From: Atopsyche davidsoni
Lineage: Eukaryota > Arthropoda > Insecta > Trichoptera > Hydrobiosidae
Reading direction: 5' to 3'
Assembly (NCBI GenBank): GCA_022113835.1
Contig: JAILWY010000021.1
Coordinates: 1,922,001-1,986,000 of the forward strand
Length of the DNA stretch: 64,000 nt
Position numbers and translations under genes: made by a program. The notes under the pieces were generated by a model. The model had not been told where the DNA came from. It did no database searches and saw only the letters and a list, made by a program, of their open reading frames with translations. Positions 12,691-22,450 of this stretch are shown piece by piece; positions within the stretch are counted from its first letter, which is position 1, and each line of letters opens with the position of its first letter.

Positions 12691-12862
12691 TAATATTTTT
12701 GAAAAAAATACTTGAGTGATTTTCCACATTTTCGTTTTTATTAGTGACCTTTCACGTTGGCATTATCAAACAGAGTAAATGTGGAAATCACTCAAGTATT
12801 TTATTCAAAAATATTAAAATGGAATTCCACCAAGTACTCTCTGTCAAAAATATTGAATTTCT
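12691..12862 (-). mobile_element. Palindromic MITE-like element, family B (copy B1)
   Basis: Outer arms AATATTTTTGA.AAAAATAC and GTATTTTATTCAAAAATATT enclose ACTTGAGTGATTTTCC and its complement, then a central hairpin region. The right side continues into AATGGAATTCCACCAAGTAC and TCTGTCAAAAATATTGAATT, shared with the copies at 33374 and 42005. The minus strand carries the hammerhead-like core TTGATAATGCCAAC but lacks about 12 bp of stem II and GAAA, so this copy is internally deleted. Confidence 0.75.
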
Positions 12863-12900
12863 TAACAATTATATTGTTATATAAGCAGTGCATAATATAC

Positions 12901-12903
<3 letters not shown>

Positions 12904-12964
<61 letters not shown>
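12904..12964. repeat. (AT)n microsatellite, about 30 units
   Basis: Uninterrupted alternating AT array about 40 bp beyond family-B copy B1. Confidence 0.97.
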
Positions 12965-12966
<2 letters not shown>

Positions 12967-13129
12967 GCACTTTTAAACTGAGTTCGAAAATATTTTGTCG
13001 TTAAATGTGAGGTCCTGAAAAAATACGGATTTTAAATATTTATCCGTTATCATTGATTCCTCGTAAAATAAAACAACACCAGTAATACACATCAAGCACG
13101 AGTGCGAATTTATTAATAAGCCGAAACAT

Positions 13130-13480
13130 CACACAATGCCATTAAACGTAATCGGAATCACGTTTACTGAAACGAACCCGCCAGATAAAACACGCCGCGG
13201 GCATTAATATAAAACGGATCGGCTGCAATAATTTATTTTTGCCGTTACTATCATTTCCTGAAATGACGATAAACGTGCGTTAAAGCAGCCGTAAAGTATG
13301 CACAGGGCCGCTCAACGGCCGTACAAACTGCATTCAAAACGCACAATGACAATAATTATCATTCCCTCTGCACTTGCAGCATGTTACCCTAATTTATCGG
13401 GAAATCGTCATTTCAGAGAGCTCTGCGCACTTAACCCAGCGGCTGACCTGCTCTACGATGTATGTACTCCTTATAACTAT
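13130..13480. promoter_or_regulatory. Candidate cis-regulatory island
   Basis: Mid-GC, non-repetitive block with AT-rich core sites (GGCATTAATATAAAACGG near 13200, GACAATAATTATCATTCC near 13348) and inverted GTTAAAGCAGCC/CGGCCG patches. No exon was recognised. Regulatory role is inference from composition. Confidence 0.25.
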
Positions 13481-14640
13481 ATAAACCACCAAAATTATAT
13501 TTAAATTTAGTTATTTACTATTTGAACCACCCTTATTCGGTAAGTAACAAAAAATATATTTTATTTGAGTATTATGTAGTAAGTGAGGGGAATGCGGCAC
13601 TTCTTACATATAATAATAATTTTAAGAAAATACGTTTTTTTATAAATAACAAAACATAGCTAATAAAGTAAAATAAATATGTAACCCATTTTATAAGTTA
13701 AAAAAAACACTTTATGAAAAAAAAAATATAATTCGTTTTTTGCTCTAACGTGTTCTATCAAACTGAGCACTTTTTATGTAACCAAATAAACTGCTCTATA
13801 TAAACATTATGGGTTTGTTTATTATTTGTATATTATAAAAATAATATACATCTGTCTATTAAAGGCGTGTGTAGAAATGAATAGTTTTAAAATCTGTCAA
13901 ATACGTCACACATCCTGTTAGTCAAGCATTTTAAATGATTAAAACAATAATATTTATAAAAACTGACACTAAATGTACAAAAATTAAATAATACTGGGCC
14001 ATGTGATGTCACCTATGTTCGTATTTAAATAAAACACCATTCAAAATGAAATACACGGGATTCATATATCAACTCCAGAGTGCTCATCTCTCCTTATCAT
14101 TAGGTCCACATAGAGATGCAGGGAATATATTGTAGGTATGTGCACATCGGTACACCCCCGTGAGCCCGGCCGAATTAGTGCGGAGTTTTTCAGTTTCTCC
14201 TGAAACGAGGCGGCCGTCCGTCCTGACAAGGTAACAAATACAGGTCAAAATAATAAATGGCTCGAGTATATCAAAGTCACTGCGCAGGGAGGAGGAGGGC
14301 AGCGTCGCAATAATGTGTTATTGTAATGAGCTGGCAGGACAACAGGTGCACGGGAGGGTTTATTTCTCAATTTGGAAAGAGTGCTGAAAAATTGAACCCC
14401 TACAGAAAACGAAAGTATCGTGTGAAAATTGAAACACAAAATTGACTACATAAATGCTGTATGCACACATGTTTCTTCGGTTTTTTTTAAGTATTATCTG
14501 AGAGTCGATAACTTTTTATCGTACAATCGTATCAATTCTCAATTCATACATTATTTTTATAGCGTCACAACATTCTATTTACCCAGAGTCATGTTACATT
14601 GTACAAAACTTAGATGACACTAAGTATTATTATTTACTTG
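13481..14640. other. AT-rich stretch with a GC-richer patch
   Basis: No gene. 14080-14420 is more complex (GAGCCCGGCCGAATTAG near 14161; a GGAGGAGG run near 14290). Its overlapping small frames have no recognisable product. Confidence 0.3.
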
Positions 14641-15130
14641 CAACGAAAGTCTGGCTATTGTTCGGACACCCAAAAAAATCAGTCAGCCGCTGTCGCACTT
14701 CAGGCTGGACGGCTGAGCCAAAAACTAGCGCTACCTTTTCTTCATCACGGGTATTTGTAGTCTCCGGACCTGACAGGCTGCATACGCCAGAAGGTGAGGC
14801 TTACAGCAAAGCCAATTGCTTCGCATCAAATTAGGCGCAATACCTCGTGAGGAACGGGGGTCCGGGGGGCAAAAAACCCTTAGATTAGAAAGGTAGAGGA
14901 CAGGCTAGATAAAAACCAACCCTCCGTCCAGAACGACGTGTAATCCCTTTCGTTATCTTCTTGTTTGCGGAAGGGAAAACTATCGCGGCCCAGCGAAACT
15001 ATTTTTTTATACTAAGCGATTAAATGGATTTAAGCGCTGACTAGAAAGTTTTGCAAGGCCTCCGTCGTTTTAATGTCGGCCGCGTTCCGGGGTATAAACT
15101 TTATGAAGTTATGTCAAAAAATGCGCTCGT
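14641..15130. other. Complex unclassified block
   Basis: About 490 bp of mid-GC sequence unlike its flanks, with a GGGGGTCCGGGGGGC run near 14858 and several short inverted matches. No open frame of note. It has the look of a mobile-element fragment, but no family was recognised. Confidence 0.3.
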
Positions 15131-15381
15131 ACCGCTTTTATTTTTATTTCATAGGTATACAATAAGAAAAGTTGCATAATAAATCGTTTGAAAACGGGCA
15201 GTTAACCGGTAATTTAATATTCGCAAGGCATATTTACTCTGGTTTAAATTGGAGCAACAATAACATCGTATGCGAGAAAGAGTAAATGCACACTTTATAT
15301 TTATTCAGAACCTACTTAATAAATATAATGATACAAGTACGTTTGTATTTTGTCTTCACTTTGAGTTAATTAAAATTATTT

Positions 15382-15425
15382 GCATTACTAATTTCGACCC
15401 AATACACTGGGTCATCATCAGATGC
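15382..15425 (-). ncRNA. Hammerhead ribozyme motif (left arm of C1)
   Basis: Same fold as the copy at 15454-15497, on the opposite strand. Stem III here is ATTAGT, which pairs with itself only through a G-U wobble, so dimerisation should be weaker. Core CTGATGA, GAA and stem I GCAT/ATGC are intact. Confidence 0.6.
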
Positions 15426-15453
15426 TTAACTAAACTCTAGTTAGTTTAGTTAA

Positions 15454-15497
15454 GCATCTGATGATGACCCAGTGTATTGGGTCGAAACTAGTAATGC
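15454..15497 (+). ncRNA. Hammerhead ribozyme motif (right arm of C1)
   Basis: Reads stem I GCAT, core CTGATGA, one extra T, stem II GACCC/GGGTC with loop AGTGTATT, core GAA, stem III ACTAGT (self-complementary), A at the cleavage position, then ATGC closing stem I. All invariant core bases are present, with a GUA cleavage triplet. The short palindromic stem III fits the dimeric mode described for Penelope-like hammerheads. The extra base before stem II is a departure from the minimal consensus. Confidence 0.65.
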
Positions 15498-15597
15498 AAA
15501 TAATTTTAATTAACTCAAAGTGAAGACAAAATACAAACGTACATTTATCACTATAATAATGGATCTTCACGAATCAAATGCCTTGTCCCTCAACAAG

Positions 15598-15755
15598 TAC
15601 TAAATAAATATTTATATAAATTTTAAATAAATAATCGAAGTACTCAAAAGTAGTTAAGAGTGGATGAGAAAATTGGGAACTTAAAAGTTTCACTTTAAAA
15701 GAGGAAATAGTTACATTCATAGTGAACTCCTGAGCACCTCAGTGCTCTGATGGAT
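15598..15755. other. AT-rich spacer
   Basis: Nothing recognised. Confidence 0.3.
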
Positions 15756-15960
15756 CTCTTAGCCGAATATGTCCTCGGGACGCACTAAGCCCTCCGCTTG
15801 CCTCTCCATCAAATTAATCTCTCCTCCCCTCCCTGCACCCCTTGCTGTCCGGCCACCCCCGCAGACGAGTCCCCTCGCCGCCCTCCTCGGACTGGCCGAC
15901 ATTGATCTGGATGATAATTGGAATGTGGCCGAAAGTTGGAAAAGTAGACGCAAACTTGAT
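15756..15960. other. C-rich island
   Basis: Pyrimidine-rich, GC-rich block (CTCCTCCCCTCCCTGCACCC near 15822), open on both strands through composition. No domain recognised. Confidence 0.3.
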
Positions 15961-17035
15961 TTGCTTTTACCTAAGTTTATATTTTAAAATATTTTTTTAC
16001 GTTTTAAAAACAAGGTTTGGCTTTATATTTTCACTCAAAAGTGTATTATGCCTGTACTGTAATATCTAATAATAATTACGTATTCGCCAAAACAGTGTAA
16101 CGAATAATCGTTTCCGAATAGTTATATTTTTATTTACTTTTATGTGATTAAATAGCATTAGTTAATACAAATAATTGTTTATAAAATACTTGTATTAAAT
16201 AATAATGAATACGAGGTATATTCATACGCATACGCTTTACGAAAATAATATTGAATAATTGAGCTTAATTGCGTCCTACAGTATGCTTACACTGTGGCTT
16301 TTTAGAACACGCTGCTTCTGAAAATAAACAGTTTTACTATATATAAGCTCCAATAGGTCACACAATGGGGTACAAGGCTTCCGATATAATATATCGCGCA
16401 AGGTGGTCAGGCCGGCCATTTAACGGCTTGGCAGGCGATCGCCGCCGGTGTAAACGAAGGGACGTGATCGGAAAATATACCGAAAGACTGTACTGCAGCC
16501 AATACATTATACTGCACGTGCAAAAAATAGGAAGTGACCCACACTGAGTGGGAGCCCCTTTACTACGAGCTATGGAGGGACTGATTTTTGGTATAAAGAA
16601 AATTGTAAAGGATGTTATATAAAAGACAGGTGAGTATTATATTTTATATTTTTCTAACGAAAATTCTTTATATTCACTGACTATTTGAAAGTGTAATTGA
16701 TATATGGTATTGTATTTAAATTTAAAAAGTATGTATCGATACTTTTCACGACAAATGTTATTCTAATTACAACAGCTCATAATGGGATCGAACCGCGAAA
16801 CTCGATACTAAGAGTCAGCAAAAAAAGTTTGGCGTTATTTTGAAAGTAAATAAATGTAAATAAAACATTATCATCATTTACTTTTCAATACGTCAACGAT
16901 TGATGTTAATTTTTAAGAACTAACCTTTTTTAAATATGTTATCCATTAAAAATAAAAAACAATTTACTGGAGCATAAAAAAAAAATGGCACATCAGTTTT
17001 GCTATTATCCCGATCACACCGATTTACAACCCTTG
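15961..17035. other. Non-coding stretch
   Basis: AT-rich except for a complex block at 16350-16590 (GATCGCCGCCGGTGTAAACG near 16437). A reverse-strand box-B-like GGTTCGATCCC at about 16786-16796 hints at a decayed tRNA-derived sequence but lacks a box A. Confidence 0.3.
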
Positions 17036-17165
17036 CGTCCTCCCGCCCCCACAGCCTACCCCGGGGTAGGTGAAAAGTTTAATTTAATCTGGGGGAGCAA
17101 TCCCAACGGGCGCCGGACACTTCAGGTGCCTTTGAGAGTCACGCCTCTGTTTTGATCTATAGTCT
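17036..17165. other. GC-rich patch
   Basis: TCCTCCCGCCCCCACAGCCT near 17038, then CCCCGGGGTAGG. No gene. 17166-17499 is AT-rich and empty. Confidence 0.3.
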
Positions 17166-17499
17166 GGCCTCTTTCACGATCGCCAACACTTCGCATGTAC
17201 TTGCTATAACCAACAACGCTTAAATGTAATTAAAAACTTGAAATTAAAAGTGTGCAATATTACATTTTTTTGATTTATCATACATGTAATGACGAATGGT
17301 TCGGGGAAGAATATACTATCGTTTAAAGCTGTAGATCTTCAAAATAATAGGTCATGTTGGTAACAATATCCATAACGATACTTCGTTAGACCTCATAATC
17401 AAGTCTACCTCTTCGAGCAAGCTCATATTATATATTTATAATATTGATCCAAAGTTGTCATTATTGCTTGTGACATTAAAAATAATTTATTACTGATTA

Positions 17500-17686
17500 G
17501 GCACACTAGTTCATACATAGAAGATGATTTAAAGAAACTCTCAGAAAAATATCATCGTGATTTGTGTGGGATTTGAACCCACATCCCCTGGCTTACATGG
17601 CCGGTGAACTAATCCTTGTACTAACGAATCACTTCCGTTTATCGAGAATTTTTAACAATCATACTCTACATATGAACCAATGTGCC
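17500..17686 (-). mobile_element. tRNA-Thr-like core in terminal inverted repeats, family D (copy D1)
   Basis: Ends are inverted repeats: GGCACACTAGTTCATACATA on the left and, on the opposite strand, GGCACATTGGTTCATATGTA on the right, about 45 bp with substitutions. Between them the minus strand carries a 76-nt tRNA-like body (17632-17557): acceptor GTGATT/AATCAC, T-arm GTGGG-TTCAAAT-CCCAC, anticodon loop CATGTAA (UGU, Thr). The body resembles tRNA-Thr but has A instead of U at position 33 and a poor D-arm, so it is not a working tRNA. Confidence 0.7.
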
Positions 17687-17818
17687 CAGGCCAACCAATA
17701 TTTAGTGCTTTGCAAGCACTGGACTTTTTGAACAAAGTAACAAGTGAAGCGATTTTAGTCCCATCTGGATATTATTTTTAAAATCTATTAATTTAGCCAA
17801 GACGCGCACCATCACATA
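17687..17818. other. AT-rich spacer
   Basis: Nothing recognised. Confidence 0.3.
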
Positions 17819-17870
17819 CATATGTCTATTTTTTTTTTATTAAACAGAGGTTTAATAAAAAAATAGACAT
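17819..17870. repeat. Long AT-rich hairpin
   Basis: ATGTCTATTTTTTTTTTATTAAA and its near-complement TTTAATAAAAAAATAGACAT face each other across CAGAGG, giving a stem of ~20 bp. It could be a small foldback element. Confidence 0.55.
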
Positions 17871-17979
17871 ATTATAAATAATAGTTGTATATAAAGTATT
17901 TACAATTATTTTTATAGTTTGAAAAACGTAGAATATTTTGAGTCGACTGAAACATCAAAAAAAGCGTGTCGATGTAGTG

Positions 17980-18190
17980 TAAGCCGAGGTTTCAGGGGTG
18001 CACACACGAGAGAGGGTAGGAAGCCTAATGAAATCCCGCGTCCCCGAGGAGCGCCCCGCCGCCTTGATACCTGGAGTGGCCAGCCACACTACCCGGGGTG
18101 TTTACAACCTGCCCGAGTGCTTGTTTTATGGTGAAGACGATTAAGCCCTGCGATATGTGAACGGAAGGTTAGCACGTGTATCTGCGTAGT
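17980..18190. other. GC-rich island
   Basis: CCCCGAGGAGCGCCCCGCCG near 18043 inside a ~200-bp complex block. The + frame 17919-18134 has no recognisable domain. Candidate constrained DNA only. Confidence 0.25.
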
Positions 18191-18880
18191 ATATTCAACG
18201 TTTATTTTGATTAAAACGTTTAGCAATGAAAACACGTGATATAATTCTGGTCTATAACATTTTACGTTCTGAATTCACAGTCACAGAAATTGTCTAGTTT
18301 TGTTGAGTATTTGTAAAGTGACTAATGACTTTTTACTGTCTCCTTTTTCCTTGATACAATTTTGACAGTAGCCGTCTACGAGAATGTACTACACGATAGT
18401 AAATCTCTCTTGCGATACTAGCACCATCGGGCGGTGAGGCTAAGTACTTATCGGACCGCCCTCGTACATTAAAATCAAAGACATCCATTTAAAACAACGT
18501 AATTATTTTAAATCACAGTGAACCACAGATTTTCCTCATTCAACGCAGCTTTTATAGATGGGTGGTTTACAGACTCTAATATTTTTCCAATAATTGGTTT
18601 AAAAAACTCTAAGAAAATCACATATGCTTTTAATAAAACAATTGGGCATTAGATCATTCAGAAAAATAGCAGTGATTCATAACGTATCTCTATGTTTATT
18701 TGCGCTTCATTATTTATATAAAAAATAATCAGTGACAGTACAAACGGATGCCTTTTTTTTATTTTTTATAAACCTATTTGATGCTTAAAATGCGAAGTTC
18801 AAATTAACTACTTACATACTGATATGTGAGTGCAATAATAATAATAAAAAAAATGTACGAAGCATGGTTGTTTTTTAACA
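18191..18880. other. AT-rich non-coding stretch
   Basis: No gene. A complex patch is seen at 18390-18470 (CACCATCGGGCGGTGAGGC). Confidence 0.3.
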
Positions 18881-19200
18881 ATTTAACCAAACTTTGGGAA
18901 GGATCATCTAACGACCGCGAGGAGCAAAGTGCTAACACTGCCGCCGACTTACTGTCGGATTGCCCGAGGTCCATAAAGGTGCAGCGGCGGTCCCCGCGGT
19001 GCTTGGCGGGGTGATGCGATTGTCCCTCCACCAGGCAGGTGAACGAGAACCCGCCACCCCACGGGGCCTCCCTTCGGGGGCTCTGCCACCCCGGATTAAG
19101 GGTCGTTGCACGTTTTCACTCTTCCGGCATTTTATTTGAGAGTCGAGCGGTGATGGGCATTCAACGCTTGTTTGTGACAAGACGTGATTATTGGGGGGTG
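18881..19200. other. GC-rich island
   Basis: Dense CpG block (CCCGCGGTGCTTGGCGGGG near 18994; CCCCACGGGGCCTCCCTTCG near 19056). Overlapping frames on both strands are compositional. No exon recognised. Confidence 0.3.
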
Positions 19201-19602
19201 TAAAAGGTTTATAACAAGACTGGTTATTGAGAAATTAAATTATTTAAATAGACGCAAATCAATTTTTATATCACATATTAAAAGTCTATATTTTAATGTT
19301 CATCAAAATATAACGTTCAAGTTAAACAAGTGACTTAAAGCTGTTTTCAGTATTAGTGTAAAGGAGTTCAACCCATGAACTCTCAGCTAAGCCTATAAAC
19401 AAAGCATTCGTTTTAAAAGATATATTGAATAAAAATGTTATATAACGCTATCAACATAAGCCAATCACTATGTGAATAAAGTTCAAATTTTAAAAATAAT
19501 AAATATAAAGTATTCAGCAGTCAAGGCAATGACTTCATTTAATATCTATTTATGGATTGGTCAATCAGATGCGTATTTATTACCCATTACGGGTTTATTA
19601 TA
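19201..19602. other. AT-rich spacer
   Basis: Nothing recognised. Confidence 0.3.
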
Positions 19603-19940
19603 TTATTACTAATATGATTAGGCACATTTGTTCATATATAGAAGATGATTTAAAGAAACTCTCAGAAAAATATCATCGTGATTTTTGTGGGATTTGAACC
19701 CACATCTCCTGGTTTACATGACCGGTGTATATTTGGGCACATTGATTCATATGTAGAGTATGATTGTTAAAAATTCTCGATAAACGGAAGTGATTCGTTA
19801 GTACAAGGGTTCGTACACCGGTCATGTAAACCAGGAGATGTGGGTTCAAATCCCACACAAATCACGATGATATTTTTCTGAGAGTTTCTTTAAATCATCT
19901 TCTATATATGAACTAATGTGCCTAATCATATTAGTAATAA
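19603..19940 (+). mobile_element. Long palindrome made of two family-D elements (D2)
   Basis: Left arm 19603-19735 is the reverse complement of right arm 19808-19940, starting at TTATTACTAATATGATTAGG. The right half (19735-19922) is a full-length family-D unit with its own inverted ends and a 76-nt tRNA-Thr-like body on + at 19790-19865. The left half carries only the 3' half of the body. The anticodon stem here is CCGGT/ACCAG rather than CCGGC/GCCAG as in D1, a compensatory change. A 61-codon minus frame inside is a by-product of the repeat. Confidence 0.7.
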
Positions 19941-20025
19941 CTTCATTATATAGTATATTAATTTAAAATATTAGCTTATTAAGTATATATTTTTACCGAA
20001 TATACTCATGTCGAAATATTTTAGC

Positions 20026-20190
20026 AGAAATACGCAGACTTTTCCTTCAAATATAAAATTGCGGTGTAGAAGGAACCGGGGACCCACTACACTATTTTCC
20101 CTACGAAAAACCATGAACACTGCCTCAGCATAGATGTATGCTAGTTGAGATGGTCGCCGGCCTCCTCTGAGGAGAGGCACTCATAGAAGA
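20026..20190 (+). mobile_element. LINE 3' tail relic (copy A4)
   Basis: Matches 745-985 and 29013-29223 from AATACGCAGACTT onward and ends with the frame MLVEMVAGLL, stop, GEAL, the same degraded reverse-transcriptase-protein tail. No upstream coding is present. Confidence 0.55.
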
Positions 20191-20675
20191 AGACAATCTA
20201 GATAGAAGATGGTATCATAAAAATTACATATTTTTCAAAAAATATATACAGCCCAAATCCCATCTATCGAATATGATCCGCAAAAGAATATGTTAAAAGT
20301 TGGCAGCATATTCGTCTATGATGTAATATGTAGATTTCACGCATCGCGTATTCCTGGTACATCGCTTTCCACAAGGGCAGTCAGGGGTCCCTCGGCCCCA
20401 GACCGAATTTGGATCACATATGCCCCGGGCAAGCTGACCGCCTCCTCATGCGCCCTCGGAGCTCTTTGTTGTAGTGAGATGTACGCTGCGTGCACAGAGT
20501 AAAGTCTGTTGATGTTCCGAGTAAAAAGGGGTGCTGATACAGATCATTCAAAAGCGTAGCCTATGTAAAAGATTGAAATATTTAAATTTATCGATATTTA
20601 TTCAAAAATCACATACATTTAAGTTATTTCAAAATTTCATGTCAATCGTAAGTGCAGTGCTGTTTTTTTTATATA
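20191..20675. other. Non-coding stretch with a mid-GC patch
   Basis: 20330-20510 is more complex (CCTCGGCCCCAGACCG near 20391) with an open + frame lacking a recognisable product. The rest is AT-rich. Confidence 0.3.
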
Positions 20676-21198
20676 CAGTGTGTCCAAAAAGAGTATCGGG
20701 TATTTGTTAGTTCAGTAAAACAAAAACTACTAGTAATCATGTATTTTTTTTTATTGTTGATTATAAGAATACAAAATGGAAAATTATTTCTAAAAGATGA
20801 TGTTATCCAAATGGTGACCGTTACGCGCTGCTGGCACTCTTCTAATCTGGAACGAAGATTGCTGATAACACGCTGACACATAGCCATTAGGTTTGTCGGA
20901 TTATTTTCATAAACCCTACTTTTGGGGTATCCCCATACGAAATAGTCAAGAGGGCTAAGGTCGGGGCTTCTGGGAGGCCAGTTGATGTTACCTCTACGTG
21001 AAATGACCTTATTAGGGAATAATTCGTTAACAGCTTCAATTGATTGATTGGATGTATGGCAAGTGGCCCCGTCTTATTGGAACCACGTTCTTGAGTTGAA
21101 ACCTTGAAACTCTTGCAACTTTGGGCCCAAAAATTTTCGCAGCATATCGCAATAACGGTCACTAAAACAAAAACCCGTTACTCTTTTTGGACACCCTA
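20676..21198 (-). mobile_element. Deleted Tc1/mariner-superfamily element with transposase relic
   Basis: Bounded by inverted repeats: GTGTCCAAAAAGAGTA.CGGG at 20679 and its complement ending at about 21196, next to TA dinucleotides. The minus strand encodes a transposase C-terminal part with WFQ, stop, DGATCHTSNQ, then VISRRGNINWPPRSPD and LSPLDYFVWG. Forty-one residues separate the Asp of DGAT from the Asp of PLDYF, as in DD41D mariners. The N-terminal two thirds (helix-turn-helix domains and first Asp) are gone, and a stop interrupts FQQD. Total length is ~520 bp versus 1.3-1.6 kb for intact relatives: a dead, non-autonomous copy. Confidence 0.85.
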
Positions 21199-22254
21199 TA
21201 TAAGAAATATTCAACCGTCCTTTCTTTAGCTTTAATATTTTAATCATATAAAATGTATTTTTTCACTGTCGTTGTATTTTTACGTTAGATTTACAATAAC
21301 GGAACTAGGTATCGTATATTCATCTGTATGCTTATTTATTATCTCTCATTGTGTATCCATTACCTATAGACAGATAGGTAACCTTTTAGGCATTCCCAGG
21401 AAATGTGTGGCCATCTTTCTAAGCGTTGCGTGCGTATTAAAACAAAACAATCAGTGAGGACCGTCCCGATCATTCTGCCCGGCCCCCAATCAGTCAAATG
21501 AGACCGCCGAAGCGGGCGATTACTCGAAACGACCGCAATCACTTGTAGACAAAGTGAAAGCCAGTCAAGACTACAAAGCTATTACAGATGAAACATATCT
21601 CGTTAAGTGAACGCCATTTTTCCTTATATGAGAAAGGCTACGGAATCAAGGGTGTATTGTTTCTCGAGGGGAGGACGCGCCGAGAAGAGGCAGGGGAGAA
21701 ATAAAAACAAAATAAATCAACCTGATTATTTAGTCGATACGCTCGCTAATATCTTTAGATTGTGGTTTCAAAAGATTTCTGCAAATAAAAAATAAAAAAA
21801 CCAATAATCATTTTAATTTATAAATTTATTTGGAAAATATAGAAAAAAAGAGTTATGATTAATTTCATTCATTTGTAGAGTTTGTGAAATAAGAATCAAA
21901 GCATTTAAGCACATCAAACACGTATCGAACCGTGAATAAAGTAATAGTGTCACAAAAATCTAGTCAATTTATAAAAATTATAAATCTATACTTAACGCAC
22001 ATTACAACGAGGCATCTTTGGTAACATAGAATTGAGAAAAACCACTCTGACCCACTCATGGATTCATATAGGATGTTAACAAGAGTCATGTTTTGATCAA
22101 TTAAATGCAAACCCAATTCCCAAAACCTATTTTCCACTATCATATTTTTTTCGTGAAAATTATTTAAACCGTGCTTCAAAAGTGCAATCTATTAGAAATA
22201 TTTTTAAATTATTAAAAACCAAAAGAGCTCATGGAGTAAAGTGTTTAAGTTTTA
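21199..22254. other. AT-rich non-coding stretch
   Basis: A mid-GC patch at 21440-21560 (CGGCCCCCAATCAGTC near 21481) and a Lys/Arg-rich frame at 21607-21795. Neither looks like an exon. Confidence 0.3.
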
Positions 22255-22450
22255 ATTAAGAGGTAACGCGTCGCCCTAGTCCGAAAATGAAAATTCCTTT
22301 GGTGAACCATGGTGAAACGGTGCAGTCCTTTTCATCCCCTTTTACTCTTAGGGTGTGCTCCACCTTAGATAGAATAGATGTAACCCTCGCCCATCATACC
22401 TTCAAGTAAACGCCTGAATGTCCCAGAGCTGCCCAAGAACTACAGATTGT
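22255..22450. other. Complex unclassified block
   Basis: About 195 bp of mid-GC sequence (GTAACGCGTCGCCCTAGTCC near 22262; CTTCAAGTAAACGCCTGAAT near 22401) in long AT-rich flanks. It is probably a repeat fragment, but no second copy was seen in this window. Confidence 0.3.

Larger units (their letters stand above)
15320..15597. mobile_element. Near-perfect palindromic element with hammerhead motifs, family C (copy C1)
   Basis: Two arms of ~110 bp (about 15320-15436 and 15443-15559) are nearly perfect reverse complements around a 6-nt centre (GCTTAACTAAACT .. AGTTTAGTTAAGC). A unique extension to 15597 is shared with the copy at 51546. Each arm carries a hammerhead-ribozyme sequence. Hammerheads in repeats of this kind are characteristic of the pseudo-LTRs of Penelope-like retroelements, so a head-to-head pair of such pseudo-LTR fragments is the likely origin. 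No reverse transcriptase or GIY-YIG coding remains. Confidence 0.8.

Noticed and set aside
16780..16800. Isolated box-B-like GGTTCGATCCC on minus
   Set aside because: No box A or paired arms at the right distance; insufficient for a tRNA or SINE call.
17557..17632. A functional tRNA-Thr gene
   Set aside because: Position 33 is A instead of the invariant U, the D-arm does not pair well, there is an acceptor mismatch, and the same body recurs inside inverted repeats. It is a mobile-element component, not a working tRNA.
21765..21785. WFQK string resembling the homeobox WFQNRR signature
   Set aside because: Followed by ISANKK and a stop, with none of the preceding homeodomain residues.
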